Source: Comamonas endophytica
GTDB lineage: Bacteria; Pseudomonadota; Gammaproteobacteria; Burkholderiales; Burkholderiaceae_C
NCBI RefSeq assembly: GCF_023634805.2
Contig: NZ_CP106881.1
Location: 1,240,001-1,304,000 of the forward strand
Direction: 5' to 3'
Length of the DNA stretch: 64,000 nucleotides
This document shows positions 9,139 to 20,012 of this stretch, piece after piece. A program made the position numbers and the translations under genes. How positions within the stretch are numbered: the first letter of the stretch is position 1; every line of letters starts with the position of its first letter. The notes under the pieces are model-generated. The model was given only the letters and a program-made list of their open reading frames with translations. It searched no databases and was not told the DNA's origin.

Positions 9139-9936
9139 TCAAAGCATATTGTGCAGAAATGCTTGCGTGCGTGGGTGTTTTGGCTGCGCAAAGAATTGCG
9201 CGGCCGGCCCCGATTCAATCAATTCGCCACGGTCCATGAAGGCCACGCGGTTCGCCACTTCGCGCGCGAAGCCCATCTCATGGGTCACGACCAACATCGT
9301 CATGTGCTCCTGGGCCAGCTCGCGCATGGTGCGCAGCACCTCGCCGGTGAGCTCCGGATCGAGCGCCGAGGTGGGCTCGTCGAACAGCAGGATGTCGGGC
9401 TCCATGGCCAGCGCGCGCGCGATGGCCACGCGCTGCTTCTGTCCGCCCGACAGGCGCGCCGGGTAGCTGTCCCGCTTTTCCAGCAGGCCGACCTTGGCCA
9501 GCAGCGCCTCGGCCCGCGGCACGATCTGCGCGCGCGCCAGGCCCTTGACGACCATCGGCGCCTCGATCACGTTCTCCAGCACCGTGAGGTGCGGAAACAG
9601 GTTGAACGACTGGAACACCATGCCCATCTTGCGGCCGATGCGCCGGATCTGCGCTTCGGGCACGTAGCTGCAGACGCCCGCGGCATCGGTCGCGGCCAGG
9701 ACTTCGCCCTCGATCTCCAGGTGGCCGCTGTCGATGGTCTCCAGGTGGTTGAGGCAGCGCAGGAAGGTGCTCTTGCCCGAGCCCGAAGGTCCGATCACCG
9801 CCACGACCTCGCCGCGCAGCAGGTCCAGCGAGACCTTGCGCAGCACCTGCTGGCCGCCAAAGGACTTGCAGATGTCGCGCGCGCTGATCATCACCTCGGC
9901 GCCTGGCGCCTGCACTTCAGGCGTCGTATTTGGCAT
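9139..9936 (-). CDS. Polar amino acid ABC transporter ATPase
   Basis: Cytoplasmic ATPase of an HAAT/PAAT-type amino acid importer (GlnQ/HisP family). In 265 residues: Walker [10 protein letters not shown], the signature [15 protein letters not shown], Walker [21 protein letters not shown] and the family-specific [20 protein letters not shown]. The start used overlaps the permease stop by 20 bp; an internal ATG (9891, [13 protein letters not shown]) would also give a full-length domain. It is the third gene of the binding protein-permease-ATPase set. The substrate cannot be fixed from sequence. Confidence 0.93.
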   Translation of the reverse strand: MPNTTPEVQAPGAEVMISARDICKSFGGQQVLRKVSLDLLRGEVVAVIGPSGSGKSTFLRCLNHLETIDSGHLEIEGEVLAATDAAGVCSYVPEAQIRRIGRKMGMVFQSFNLFPHLTVLENVIEAPMVVKGLARAQIVPRAEALLAKVGLLEKRDSYPARLSGGQKQRVAIARALAMEPDILLFDEPTSALDPELTGEVLRTMRELAQEHMTMLVVTHEMGFAREVANRVAFMDRGELIESGPAAQFFAQPKHPRTQAFLHNML

Positions 9937-10570
9937 AGCGTTTCTCCAGGTACTGGAAGCCCCAGGTCAGCACCAGGGTCATGACAAGATAGAAGCACGC
10001 CGCGACGATGAAGGGCGTGGTCGTGAAGTCGCGCTGCACGATGCCGCGCGCCGCGCGCAGCAGGTCATTGAGCGCGAGCACGTAGATCAGCGAGGTGTCC
10101 TTGACCAGCGTGATGGTCTCGTTGCTGATCGGCGGCAGGATGCGCGGCCAGATCTGCGGCAGCACGATGCGGCGCATGGTCTGGCCGTAGCTCAGGCCCA
10201 GCACCTTGGCGCCCTCGTACTGGCCGCGGTCGATCGACTGGATGCCGGCGCGGAAGATCTCCGCGAAATAGGCCGCGTAATTGAGCGAGAAGGCGACGAC
10301 GGCCGCGGGAAAGTCGTCGAAGCGCACGCCGATCACCGGCACGAAGGGCAGCGCGAAGTAGATGAACAGCATCTGCAGCATCAGCGGCGTGCCGCGCATC
10401 AGCCAGATGTAGCCGCCCACCAGCCGCGCCAGCGCGCGAAAGCGCGACACCCGCGCCAGCGCCAGCGCGAGCCCGAGCGGCATCGCCAGCGCCAGCGTGA
10501 TCACGAACAGCTTCAAGGTGACCAGCGCCCCCTGGGACAGGGGCCCCAGAAGGGAGATTACGTATTCCAT
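9917..10570 (-). CDS. Polar amino acid ABC transporter permease
   Basis: Membrane subunit of the amino acid importer; 217 residues from [20 protein letters not shown]. It shows about five hydrophobic segments, the [17 protein letters not shown] motif typical of His/Glu/Gln family permeases and the EAA-like loop [24 protein letters not shown] single permease gene suggests a homodimeric channel. It is separated from the binding-protein gene by 81 bp containing a hairpin with a T-rich tail (separate entry). Confidence 0.93.
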   Translation of the reverse strand: MEYVISLLGPLSQGALVTLKLFVITLALAMPLGLALALARVSRFRALARLVGGYIWLMRGTPLMLQMLFIYFALPFVPVIGVRFDDFPAAVVAFSLNYAAYFAEIFRAGIQSIDRGQYEGAKVLGLSYGQTMRRIVLPQIWPRILPPISNETITLVKDTSLIYVLALNDLLRAARGIVQRDFTTTPFIVAACFYLVMTLVLTWGFQYLEKRYAKYDA

Positions 10571-10600
10571 GCAAAAGCCTTGTGGTCCAGAAAAGCAAAA

Positions 10601-10631
10601 CACCGGCAGGCCTGTAAAGGCGCAGCCGGTG
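10601..10631 (-). terminator. Intra-operon hairpin between binding-protein and permease genes
   Basis: On the minus strand, CACCGGC pairs with GCCGGTG around a 17-nt loop and is followed by a TTTTGCTTTT tail. It lies just after the stop of the substrate-binding protein gene and before the permease. Such leaky terminators or 3'-stabilising hairpins commonly raise binding protein over transporter subunits (family knowledge); that role here is inference. Confidence 0.5.
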
Positions 10632-10651
10632 CCAGGGGCTGGAGCTTGCGC

Positions 10652-11455
10652 TTACTTGATGATGTCCTTGCCGAACCACTTGGTGGCGATCTCGGCGGCC
10701 TTGCCGTCCTTCTTCATCTCGGCCATGGACGCTTCCAGCCTGGCCAGCAGCTCTGTATCTTCCTTGCGCAGGCCCACGCCATATTCCTCGACGCCGAAGT
10801 TCTCCTCGAGCACGCGGTACTCCTCGGACTTCTTCGCCACATGGAAGCGTCCCACGACCTCATCGACCACCACGGCATCGAGGCGGCCGGCGGACAGATC
10901 CATCAGCGCGGTGATGTTGTCGCCGAAGGTCTTGAGCTGCTTGAAGCTCTTGGCCACGACTTCGTCCTTGTTGATCGCGTCCACCGCCGAGCTGCCGTCC
11001 TGCGCGCCCACGACCTTGCCGGCCAGATCAGCCTTGGTCTTGATGCCGCCGCTGGCCAGCACCACGATGATCTGGTGGTTTTCCATGTAGGGCGAGGAGA
11101 AGGCGATCTTCTCCTTGCGCTGCTCGGTGATGGTCAGGCCGTTCCACAGCATGTCGACGCGCTTGCCCGCCAGCTCGGCTTCCTTGGCGCTCCAGTCGAT
11201 CGGCTTGAACTCCATGTCCAGGCCCATGCGCTTGCCGGCTTCGCGCGCCAGGTCGATGTCGAAACCGACCAGTTCGTTCTTCTCGTCGCGAAAACCCATG
11301 GGTGGGAAGTTGTCGTCCAGGCCCACCACGATCTTGGTCACGGCCGCGGCAGGCGCTGCAGCTCCGGTGGCAGCAGGCTGCGAAGGCTCGTTCTTGCCAC
11401 AGGCGGCCAAGATGGCGCTCAGGGCCAGCATTGCGACGAGGGTACGTTTTTTCAT
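10652..11455 (-). CDS. Amino acid ABC transporter substrate-binding lipoprotein
   Basis: Periplasmic binding protein of the importer, 267 residues. MKKRTLVAMLALSAILAACGK is a lipoprotein signal with lipobox LAAC, so it is probably membrane-tethered, followed by a low-complexity Ala/Pro linker. The SBP_bac_3 fold appears from IVVGLDDNFPPMGFRDEKNELVGFDIDLARE to the C-terminal KDGKAAEIATKWFGKDIIK, with LWNGLTITEQRKEKIAFSSP in between. It is the first gene of the three-gene transport operon. The ligand is unknown. Confidence 0.93.
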   Translation of the reverse strand: MKKRTLVAMLALSAILAACGKNEPSQPAATGAAAPAAAVTKIVVGLDDNFPPMGFRDEKNELVGFDIDLAREAGKRMGLDMEFKPIDWSAKEAELAGKRVDMLWNGLTITEQRKEKIAFSSPYMENHQIIVVLASGGIKTKADLAGKVVGAQDGSSAVDAINKDEVVAKSFKQLKTFGDNITALMDLSAGRLDAVVVDEVVGRFHVAKKSEEYRVLEENFGVEEYGVGLRKEDTELLARLEASMAEMKKDGKAAEIATKWFGKDIIK

Positions 11456-11584
11456 GGTGGTTCAGATCTGGGAACGATGGCATGCCAGGCGGGGCATTTG
11501 CGGCGCCTGCTGGCTTGCGGGAAAGAGGGGTATTGTGGCGCAGTCCGGTTGGGAGTGCATGGGGGTGTGGCGAAAGCGCCCGTG

Positions 11585-11940
11585 GGTTGGATTGGTTTTA
11601 CTCTTTTGTGTGTCTTGCACACGCTGCACTATTTGTTTACTCCATGCCGTTGCCACGGGCAGGAGCCGGGGATTCGTCCCGGCGGCCGACTCACTTTTCT
11701 TGCTCGCACAAGAAAAGTAAGCAAAAGAATCGGCGGGGGCGCCTAGCCCCAACTGTCTGCGACCCTCCGCTGCGCTGCGGGCGACCTGCCGTGCTCGGTC
11801 CGGGGCTGCACCGCAGAACTCGCTACGCGGCTTCGCCGCTGCGCTCGGACAACTGCGGTGAGTCAGATTACGAAGCCTCCGTGTCCTACGGCACTCCGGC
11901 CCAGCCCCGGCCCTGCGCGCGGCAGGCGCAGCCAGATGGG
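11585..11940. repeat. Left copy of ~340-bp inverted repeat (non-coding island)
   Basis: This stretch reappears, inverted and diverged, at 12267-12598. Matching blocks in order include GTTGG..TGG, TTTACTCCATGCC versus CTTACTGCATGCC, a 10-bp hairpin (11693-11702 with 11709-11718), a CTCCGCT-CGCT-CGGGC block, GCTCGGTCC-GGGCTGCACCGC, ACTCGCT-CGCGGCT-CGCCGCT, CGCGGTGAGTCAG-like and GGGCCCTGCGCGC. No conserved start, SD or codon pattern supports a protein, although frames stay open because of GC content. The module looks like a dispersed genomic repeat. The 129 bp before it (11456-11584) hold no feature I can support. Confidence 0.8.
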
Positions 11941-11941
11941 C

Positions 11942-12039
11942 GGGAACCGGGGTCCGGGGTCCGGGGTCCGAGAACCGAGAACCGAAAACCGAGAACCGGG
12001 AACCGGGAACCGGGAACCGGGAGCCGGGAGCCGGGAGCC
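11942..12039. repeat. Heptamer tandem array, 14 units
   Basis: Fourteen contiguous 7-bp units, in blocks: GGGAACC, then three GGGGTCC, two GAGAACC, GAAAACC, GAGAACC, three GGGAACC and three GGGAGCC. Homogenised blocks of variants point to slippage or unequal exchange within the array. It abuts the inner edge of the left copy of the inverted repeat; there is no matching array beside the right copy. Confidence 0.95.
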
Positions 12040-12090
12040 GGATAGCTATTTGGACTTTCAGGACGAACCCCTTGCCACGGCGCGCCCATA

Positions 12091-12197
12091 CCGTTCGTGG
12101 TGAGCTTGTCGAACCATGGACGGCCTGCTCTAAAAATAGAGAGCAGGCTGCCCATCCTTCGACGGGGTCGCCCAGGCAAGCTCAGGACGAACGGTTT
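12091..12197. repeat. REP-like pair in head-to-head arrangement
   Basis: Two oppositely oriented copies of the local REP-like element: GTTCGTGGTGAGCTTGTCGA at 12092-12111, and CTTCGACGG...AAGCTCAGGACGAACGG at 12159-12195, joined by a small hairpin GCCTGCTCT (12124-12132) with AGAGCAGGC (12140-12148). The second copy carries an internal insertion containing GCCCAGGCAAGCTC, also seen near 43199. The pair sits in the centre of the inverted-repeat island. Confidence 0.85.
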
Positions 12198-12266
12198 TTA
12201 AAACCGCGAGGGCACATTAAAGCCAAGGGTACAGCTTTTACCCCTCAAAGAAGCTATCCCGCTCCC

Positions 12267-12598
12267 ACCCCTTCTGGCTGCGCCTGACGCGCGCAGGGCC
12301 CGGGCTGGGCAGGTGTGCCGAAGGACACACCTGCTTGGTGAACTGACTCACCGCGGTTGTTCGAGCGGAGCGGCGTAGCCGCGCAGCGAGTTCCGCGGTG
12401 CAGCCCGGGACCGAGCACGACAGGTTGCCCGGAGCGTAGCGGAGGGACGCAGACAGCAGGGGCGCTTTCTTTTGCTTCGTTTTCTTGTGCGTACAAGAAA
12501 ATGAAGTCGGCTGCCGGGCCGAGACCCGGCCCCCGCCCTCGGCAGAGGCATGCAGTAAGCAAATCACACAGCGTATACCGCACAAAAACCCAGCCAAC
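12267..12598. repeat. Right copy of ~340-bp inverted repeat
   Basis: Reverse-complement partner of 11585-11940 by block-by-block reading. Its hairpin CGTTTTCTTG (12478-12487) / CAAGAAAATG (12494-12503) has a 6-nt loop like the left copy; the outer pair differs (C-G here, A-T there) and pairing is kept, with one G-T wobble. It ends just before the gltD terminator. Several frames are open across it, but none has an SD or a protein family I recognise. Confidence 0.8.
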
Positions 12599-12599
12599 G

Positions 12600-12623
12600 A
12601 AAAAGGCGCCACAGAGGCGCCTT
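12600..12623 (-). terminator. Rho-independent terminator of gltBD
   Basis: On the minus strand an 8-bp perfect stem (AAGGCGCC / GGCGCCTT) with a 5-nt TCTGT loop is followed by a run of five T. It begins 18 bp after the gltD stop. Confidence 0.85.
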
Positions 12624-12641
12624 CAATCAAGTCAAAAAGAC

Positions 12642-14117
<1,476 letters not shown>

Positions 14118-14164
14118 GATGAAACTGTCCTTGAATGATTGGCGAATGGCTTGGCTGGTCGGGC

Positions 14165-17100
14165 TCAGTTGGCCGCGATTGGCTCGGATTCAGTAGCTAG
14201 TTCTGCTTGCGCAGCAATGGCTTCCTTCGCTTTACGTTCATGGATTTCGGACAGGGCGCGCTGGTATTCCGACGGGAACACCTTGACGAACTTGGAACGC
14301 GCCGCGGCCCAGTTGTCCAGCAGATCGCGCGCCCGCTTCGAGCCGGTCCAGCGGCTGTGGGCCTCGACCAGCGCGCGCAGCTGCTGCTCGTCGCTCTCGC
14401 CGCGGTGCCAGATGCCGGGGTGCACGCTGCTGGCGAACTCGCTGTGCGGCAGCACCTTCTCGAGCGTCACCGAGGCGGTGTTGCAGCGCTGCGCGAACGT
14501 GCCGTCCTCGTCATAGACATAGGCCACGCCGCCGCTCATGCCGGCCGCGAAGTTGCGGCCGGTCTTGCCCAGCACCACCACGGTGCCGCCGGTCATGTAT
14601 TCGCAGCCATGGTCGCCCGTGCCTTCGACGACGGCCGTGGCACCCGACAGGCGCACCGCGAAGCGTTCGCCGGCCACGCCGCTGAAGAAGGCTTCGCCGC
14701 TGGTGGCACCGAACATGACGGTGTTGCCGACGATGGTGTTCTCCGCGGAGGCGCCGCGGAAGGCGTGGCTCGGGCGCACGACCACGCGGCCGCCCGAAAG
14801 GCCCTTGCCGGTGTAGTCGTTGGAGTCGCCCGTCAGGTTCAGCGTGATGCCCTTGCACAGGAAGGCGCCGAACGACTGGCCGCCCGTGCCCTCGAAATGG
14901 ATGCGGATGGTGTCATCCGGCAGGCCCTCGGGATGCGCGCGGGTCACGGCACCCGACAGCATCGCGCCGACCGAGCGGTTCACGTTGCGCACCACTTCCA
15001 TCAGGCGCACGGGCTCGCGCTGCTCGATCGCCGGCTTGCAACGCTCGATCAGCTTGGTGTCCAGCGCCTTGATCAGCAGGTGGTCCTGGGTGTCCACGTG
15101 GTGGCGCGGCACGTCGGCGGGCACGATGGGCTGGGCGAACAGGCGGCTGAAGTCCAGGCCCTGGGCCTTCCAGTGCGCCAGGCCCTTGCGCATGTCGAGC
15201 AGGTCGGCGCGGCCGACCATGTCGTCGAACTTGCGGATGCCCAGCTGGGCCATGATCTGGCGCACTTCCTCGGCAACGAAGAAGAAGTAGTTCACCACAT
15301 GCTCGGGCTTGCCGGAGAACTGCTTGCGCAGCACCGGGTCCTGCGTGGCCACGCCCACCGGGCAGGTGTTCAGGTGGCACTTGCGCATCATGATGCAGCC
15401 TTCGACCACCAGCGGCGCGGTGGCGAAGCCGAATTCGTCGGCGCCCAGCAGCGCGCCGATCACCACGTCGCGGCCGGTCTTCATCTGGCCGTCGGCCTGC
15501 ACGCGGATGCGGCCGCGCAGGCGGTTGAGCACCAGCGTCTGCTGGGTTTCGGCCAGGCCGATCTCCCAGGGGCCGCCGGCATGCTTGATGGACGACAGCG
15601 GCGAGGCGCCGGTGCCGCCGTCATGGCCGGCAATGACCACATGGTCGCTCTTGCACTTCGCCACACCCGCGGCAATCGTGCCGACGCCGACTTCGGACAC
15701 CAGCTTGACCGACACGTCGGCATGCGGCGCGACGTTCTTCAGGTCGTGGATCAGCTGCGCCAGATCCTCGATCGAGTAGATGTCGTGGTGCGGCGGGGGC
15801 GAGATCAGGCCCACGCCCGGCACCGAGTGGCGCATGCGGCCGATGTAGTCGGTGACCTTGCCGCCGGGCAGCTGGCCGCCCTCGCCGGGCTTGGCGCCCT
15901 GCGCCATCTTGATCTGGATCTGGTCCGAGGATGACAGGTACTCGGCGGTGACGCCGAAGCGGCCCGATGCGACCTGCTTGATCTTCGAGCGCAGCGAATC
16001 GCCGTCCTGCAGCTCGACGTCGACCTCGACCTGGTCGTGGCCGATGACCGAACCCAGGGTGTCGCCCTGCTTGATCGGGATGCCCTTGAGCTCGTTGCGG
16101 TAGCGCGTGGGGTCCTCGCCGCCTTCGCCGGTGTTGCTCTTGCCGCCGATGCGGTTCATGGCCACGGCCAGCGTGGCATGGGCTTCGGTCGAGATCGAGC
16201 CCAGCGACATGGCGCCGGTGGCGAAGCGCTTGACGATCTCCGATGCGGGTTCCACTTCCTCGAGCGGGATGGCCTGCGCCGGGTCGCCCTTGAACTCGAA
16301 CAGGCCGCGCAGCGTCATGTGGCGCTGGCTCTGGTCGTTGACCAGCTGCGCGTATTCCTTGAAGGTGCTGAAGTTGTTCGAGCGCGTGGCGTGCTGCAGC
16401 TTGGCAATCACGTCGGGCGTCCACATGTGCTCCTCGCCCTGCGCGCGCCAGGCGTACTCGCCGCCGGCTTCGAGCATGGTTTCCAGCATCGGGTCGTCGC
16501 CGAACGCCGCCAGGTGGCTGCGGATGGTTTCCTCGGCGATCTCGAACACACCGATGCCCTCGATGCGGGTGGCGGTGCCGGTGAAGTACTTCTCGACGGT
16601 GTCGGTGTTCAGGCCGATGACCTCGAACAGCTGCGCGCCGCAGTAGCTCATGTAGGTGCTCACGCCCATCTTGGACATGATCTTCGCCAGGCCCTTGCCG
16701 ATCGCCTTGACGTAGTTGTAGACAGCTTTCTCGCCCGACAGCTCGGCCGGCAGGTCGCGGCCCATGGCCAGCAGCGTTTCCATCGCCAGGTAGGGGTGGA
16801 CGGCTTCGGCGCCATAGCCCGCGAGCACGGCGAAGTGGTGGATCTCGCGCGCCGTGCCGGTCTCGACGACCAGGCCGGCGGTGGTGCGCAGGCCTTCACG
16901 CACCAGGTGCTGGTGGATGGCCGACAGCGCCAGCAGCGCGGGAATCGCGACCTGGGTGGCCGACATGCCACGGTCGCTGATGATCAGGATGTTGGCTCCG
17001 CCGCGGATGGCATCGACGGCCTGCGCGCACAGCGAAGCCAGCTTGGCTTCGACGCCCTGCTTGCCCCAGGCCAGCGGGTAGGTGATGTCGATGGTCTCGC

Positions 17101-18895
17101 TCTTGAACTTGCCCTGCGTATGCTCGGCGATGTTGCGCAGCTTGTCCATGGCTTCGAAGTCCAGCACCGGCTGGTTGACTTCGAGGCGCATCGGCGGGTT
17201 GACCTGGTTGATGTCCAGCAGGTTCGGCTTCGGGCCGATGAAGGACACCAGCGACATCACGATGGCTTCGCGGATCGGGTCGATCGGCGGGTTCGTGACC
17301 TGCGCGAACATCTGGCGGAAGTAGTTGTACAGGGGCTTGTTGCGGTCCGAGAGCACGGCCAGCGGGCTGTCGTTGCCCATCGAGCCCACGCCCTCCTCGC
17401 CCTTGGCGGCCATGGGCGCGAGCAGGAACTTGATGTCTTCCTGCGTGAAGCCGAAGGCCTGCTGGCGCTCGAGCAGCGGCAGCGCGGCCACGGGCGGCTG
17501 CACCGGACCCTGGCTGCCGACGCTGTCGAGCTTGATGCGCAGGTTCTCGATCCACTGCTTGTAGGGCTTGGTGTTGACGATGTTCGCCTTGAGCTCTTCG
17601 TCCTCGATCAGGCGGCCCTGCTCCAGGTCGATCAGCAGCATCTTGCCGGGCTGCAGGCGCCACTTGCGGATGATCTTGCTGTCGGGCACGGGCAGCACGC
17701 CGACTTCGGAGCCCAGGATGACGAGGTCGTCGTCGGTGATGACGTAGCGCGAGGGGCGCAGGCCGTTGCGGTCCAGCGTGGCGCCGATCTGGCGGCCGTC
17801 GGTGAACACGATCGAGGCCGGGCCGTCCCAGGGCTCCATCATCGCGGCGTGGTATTCATAGAACGCGCGGCGGCGCTCGTCCATGGACTCGTGCTGTTCC
17901 CAGGGTTCGGGAATCATCATCATGACGGCCTGGCTGATCGGGTAGCCGGCCATGGTCAGCAGTTCCAGGCAGTTGTCGAAGGTGGCGGTATCGGACTGGT
18001 CCGCGAAGCTGATGGGATAGAGCTTCTTCAGGTCTTCTGCCAGCACCGGCGAGGCCATGACGCCTTCGCGCGCGCGCATCCAGTTGTAGTTGCCCTTGAC
18101 GGTGTTGATCTCGCCGTTGTGCGCGACGTAGCGGTAGGGGTGGGCCAGCGGCCACTCGGGGAAGGTGTTGGTCGAGAAGCGCTGGTGCACCAGGCCGATG
18201 GCCGAGACGCAGCGCTCGTCCTGCAGGTCGTTGTAATACACGCCCACCTGGTCGGCCAGCAGCAGGCCCTTGTAGACCACGGTGCGGCTGCTCATGCTGG
18301 GAACGTAGTATTCCTTGCTGTGCTTTAGCTTCAGGCCCTGGATCGCGGCGGAGGCGGTCTTGCGGATCACATACAGCTTGCGCTCGAGCGCGTCCTGCAC
18401 GATCACGTCGTTGCCGCGGCCGATGAACACCTGGCGCAGCACGGGCTCCTTGGCGCGCACGGTGGGCGACATCGGCATGTCGAGGTTCACCGGCACATCG
18501 CGCCAGCCTAGCAGCACCTGGCCTTCCGCCTTGATCGCGCGTTCCATCTCCTGCTCGCAGGCCAGGCGCGAAGCGTGTTCCTTGGGCAGGAAGATCATGC
18601 CCACGCCATACTCGCCCGCGGGCGGCAGCGCGACGCCCTGCAGCGCCATCTCTTCGCGGTAGAGCTGGTCCGGAATCTGGATCAGGATGCCTGCGCCGTC
18701 GCCCATCAGCTTGTCGGCGCCCACGGCGCCGCGGTGGTCGATGTTCTCGAGGATCTTCAGCGCACCCGTGACGATGTCGTGGCGTTTCACGCCCTTGATG
18801 TGGGCAACGAATCCCAGGCCGCACGCGTCGTGCTCATTGCTCTTGGAATACAGACCGTGTTCTTGGAGATGGGAGATCTCGGCAGCCGTCGTCAT
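14165..18895 (-). CDS. gltB: Glutamate synthase, large subunit
   Basis: Alpha subunit of GOGAT: makes two glutamates from glutamine and 2-oxoglutarate. From [20 protein letters not shown] the protein has about 1576 residues. An Ntn-type glutaminase begins at Cys25 in [11 protein letters not shown], so a 24-residue propeptide would be removed. Further on lie the FMN/synthase domain ([42 protein letters not shown]), the 3Fe-4S cysteines [15 protein letters not shown] and the C-terminal Gly-rich GXGXG repeats ([23 protein letters not shown]). GAGGATT upstream of 18895 is a good SD; the frame continues 63 nt further but that start is unlikely. Confidence 0.97.
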   Translation of the reverse strand: MTTAAEISHLQEHGLYSKSNEHDACGLGFVAHIKGVKRHDIVTGALKILENIDHRGAVGADKLMGDGAGILIQIPDQLYREEMALQGVALPPAGEYGVGMIFLPKEHASRLACEQEMERAIKAEGQVLLGWRDVPVNLDMPMSPTVRAKEPVLRQVFIGRGNDVIVQDALERKLYVIRKTASAAIQGLKLKHSKEYYVPSMSSRTVVYKGLLLADQVGVYYNDLQDERCVSAIGLVHQRFSTNTFPEWPLAHPYRYVAHNGEINTVKGNYNWMRAREGVMASPVLAEDLKKLYPISFADQSDTATFDNCLELLTMAGYPISQAVMMMIPEPWEQHESMDERRRAFYEYHAAMMEPWDGPASIVFTDGRQIGATLDRNGLRPSRYVITDDDLVILGSEVGVLPVPDSKIIRKWRLQPGKMLLIDLEQGRLIEDEELKANIVNTKPYKQWIENLRIKLDSVGSQGPVQPPVAALPLLERQQAFGFTQEDIKFLLAPMAAKGEEGVGSMGNDSPLAVLSDRNKPLYNYFRQMFAQVTNPPIDPIREAIVMSLVSFIGPKPNLLDINQVNPPMRLEVNQPVLDFEAMDKLRNIAEHTQGKFKSETIDITYPLAWGKQGVEAKLASLCAQAVDAIRGGANILIISDRGMSATQVAIPALLALSAIHQHLVREGLRTTAGLVVETGTAREIHHFAVLAGYGAEAVHPYLAMETLLAMGRDLPAELSGEKAVYNYVKAIGKGLAKIMSKMGVSTYMSYCGAQLFEVIGLNTDTVEKYFTGTATRIEGIGVFEIAEETIRSHLAAFGDDPMLETMLEAGGEYAWRAQGEEHMWTPDVIAKLQHATRSNNFSTFKEYAQLVNDQSQRHMTLRGLFEFKGDPAQAIPLEEVEPASEIVKRFATGAMSLGSISTEAHATLAVAMNRIGGKSNTGEGGEDPTRYRNELKGIPIKQGDTLGSVIGHDQVEVDVELQDGDSLRSKIKQVASGRFGVTAEYLSSSDQIQIKMAQGAKPGEGGQLPGGKVTDYIGRMRHSVPGVGLISPPPHHDIYSIEDLAQLIHDLKNVAPHADVSVKLVSEVGVGTIAAGVAKCKSDHVVIAGHDGGTGASPLSSIKHAGGPWEIGLAETQQTLVLNRLRGRIRVQADGQMKTGRDVVIGALLGADEFGFATAPLVVEGCIMMRKCHLNTCPVGVATQDPVLRKQFSGKPEHVVNYFFFVAEEVRQIMAQLGIRKFDDMVGRADLLDMRKGLAHWKAQGLDFSRLFAQPIVPADVPRHHVDTQDHLLIKALDTKLIERCKPAIEQREPVRLMEVVRNVNRSVGAMLSGAVTRAHPEGLPDDTIRIHFEGTGGQSFGAFLCKGITLNLTGDSNDYTGKGLSGGRVVVRPSHAFRGASAENTIVGNTVMFGATSGEAFFSGVAGERFAVRLSGATAVVEGTGDHGCEYMTGGTVVVLGKTGRNFAAGMSGGVAYVYDEDGTFAQRCNTASVTLEKVLPHSEFASSVHPGIWHRGESDEQQLRALVEAHSRWTGSKRARDLLDNWAAARSKFVKVFPSEYQRALSEIHERKAKEAIAAQAELATESEPIAAN

Positions 18896-18964
18896 GGCGG
18901 AATCCTCAGTTATTTTCGCAGGGAACCGGAGATTACGGCAATGCATCAGCCTATGCAAGAAAAT

Positions 18965-19035
18965 ATAATTGGGGTCAGATTCAATTATTAACCAAGGAAA
19001 TCGTTCGGAAATTAAATTGGGGACACATCAAATTC
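18965..19035. repeat. Two short diverged GGGGWCA-type repeats beside the RAYT-like gene
   Basis: ATTGGGGTCAGATTCAATT (about 18970-18988) is echoed by ATTGGGGACACATCAAATT (about 19016-19034) in the same orientation in an AT-rich patch between gltB and the transposase-like gene. GGGGTCAGA-type motifs are often seen near IS200-like/RAYT genes in proteobacteria, so this may be an old element end. The rest of 18896-19088 would hold the gltB promoter, which I cannot place. Confidence 0.5.
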
Positions 19036-19088
19036 AAGAGCATTCAATGCACGAACGGCGCGGTGGCCAAGCCATTGCCGCTTTCCAT

Positions 19089-19790
19089 TCAAGCAGAAGG
19101 GTTGGAAACCACCTTTGGAGGGCGCCCCGCACGTTGGCGCACCACCCGGCGCTGGGTGCGGTTTTGCAGTTCCGCGACGAACTGCGGCGAGCCCAGCGCC
19201 CAGCCGCGCAACGCCGCCTGCTCGATGCTCTCCAGCTGCTCGCTGGAAATGCCCGCCTCGACGGCTGCCTTGTACCCCGCCTCGCGCGCAAAGGGCGTGT
19301 TGCCCAGGGCCCAGAAGGACGCATGCGCATGGACCAAAGTCGTGTAGCGCAGACCGGCGTTGTGCGCGTAGCTGGACCAGGCATAGTCCGCCGGCTCACG
19401 CACCAGCCCGGCGCGCACCGGGCTCCAGTCCAGCGCCACCATGCTCGTCAGCAGATAGCCCGGGTCGATCACCGTGGCCCGGTAGCGCCCGTTCCACAGC
19501 GTGCCGCTGCGGCCGTGGCGGTTGTTGAAGTAGCGCACGTAGCTGCGCCCCACCGACTGCATGAACTGCGGCAGCGCGGTGTCGGTCTCGGGGGTCGCCA
19601 GCAGCTGGAATTCGCTGGGCAGCAGGACGTAGGCGTGGATATCGACGCCAAAGCGCCTTGCCATCTCGCGCAGCAGGTCCAGCATCTGCGTGCAATCGGC
19701 GGCATCGGCAAAGATCTCCGCGCCGTTGTTGCCGCGCTGGATGATGTGGTGCGGCAGGGAGGCGAGAGTCAGGCGGGGGAGACGGGCCAT
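19089..19790 (-). CDS. REP-associated tyrosine transposase relative lacking the HUH motif
   Basis: 233 residues from MARLPRLTLASLPHHIIQRGNN, the usual opening of IS200-like/REP-associated (Y1_Tnp, RAYT) proteins, with family landmarks YVRYFNNRHGRSGTLWNGRYRAT, DWSPVRAGLV and YAWSSYAHNA. The metal-binding HUH motif, normally MPNHVHLL, reads LPSEFQLL at residues 57-64, so both His are replaced (Glu60, Gln62). Nuclease activity of the usual type is therefore doubtful. The frame is intact over the whole length, so the protein may be kept for DNA binding. REP-like repeats lie directly upstream (19850 onward). The longer frame to 19859 would run into a REP element and is not favoured. Confidence 0.85.
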   Translation of the reverse strand: MARLPRLTLASLPHHIIQRGNNGAEIFADAADCTQMLDLLREMARRFGVDIHAYVLLPSEFQLLATPETDTALPQFMQSVGRSYVRYFNNRHGRSGTLWNGRYRATVIDPGYLLTSMVALDWSPVRAGLVREPADYAWSSYAHNAGLRYTTLVHAHASFWALGNTPFAREAGYKAAVEAGISSEQLESIEQAALRGWALGSPQFVAELQNRTQRRVVRQRAGRPPKVVSNPSA

Positions 19791-19849
19791 GGGGAGAGCT
19801 CCGGCGGTGATGGAGATGAACGCGCTGATCTTGAGATCCGGCCGTCCAT

Positions 19850-19953
19850 CCTTCGACAAGCTCAGGACGAACGGATTCTAAACCTCGCTCATCTTCACCT
19901 AGTAGGCTCGGGGCTCAAGACGCAAAACCGTTCGCCCTGAGCCTGTCGAAGGG
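19850..19953. repeat. REP-like pair upstream of the RAYT-like gene
   Basis: CTTCGACAAGCTCAGGACGA (19851-19870, completed by ACGG) and, inverted 53 bp on, TTCGCCCTGAGCCTGTCGAA (19931-19950). They lie between the RAYT-like gene and the methyltransferase gene; a partial CCCGTCGAAGGG follows at about 19981. Only this copy neighbours the transposase-like gene; other loci are listed separately. Confidence 0.9.
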
Positions 19954-20012
19954 TGTCTCGAAACCAACTGCGCCCGTCCACCCCGTCGAAGGGTGAACGA
20001 CCCAGCTTCCAA

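Noticed and set aside
11302..12287. Short frames inside the repeat island, such as a 247-codon frame
   Set aside because: They cross the tandem array and REP elements, differ between the two repeat copies and lack SDs; treated as non-coding.
16037..18328. 763-codon plus-strand frame opposite gltB
   Set aside because: Shadow of gltB; no domain, no SD, composition dominated by His, Gly, Val and Arg.
19089..19790. Complete insertion sequence
   Set aside because: No defined ends or target duplication can be seen around the gene, and the HUH motif is missing; treated as a RAYT-like chromosomal gene.
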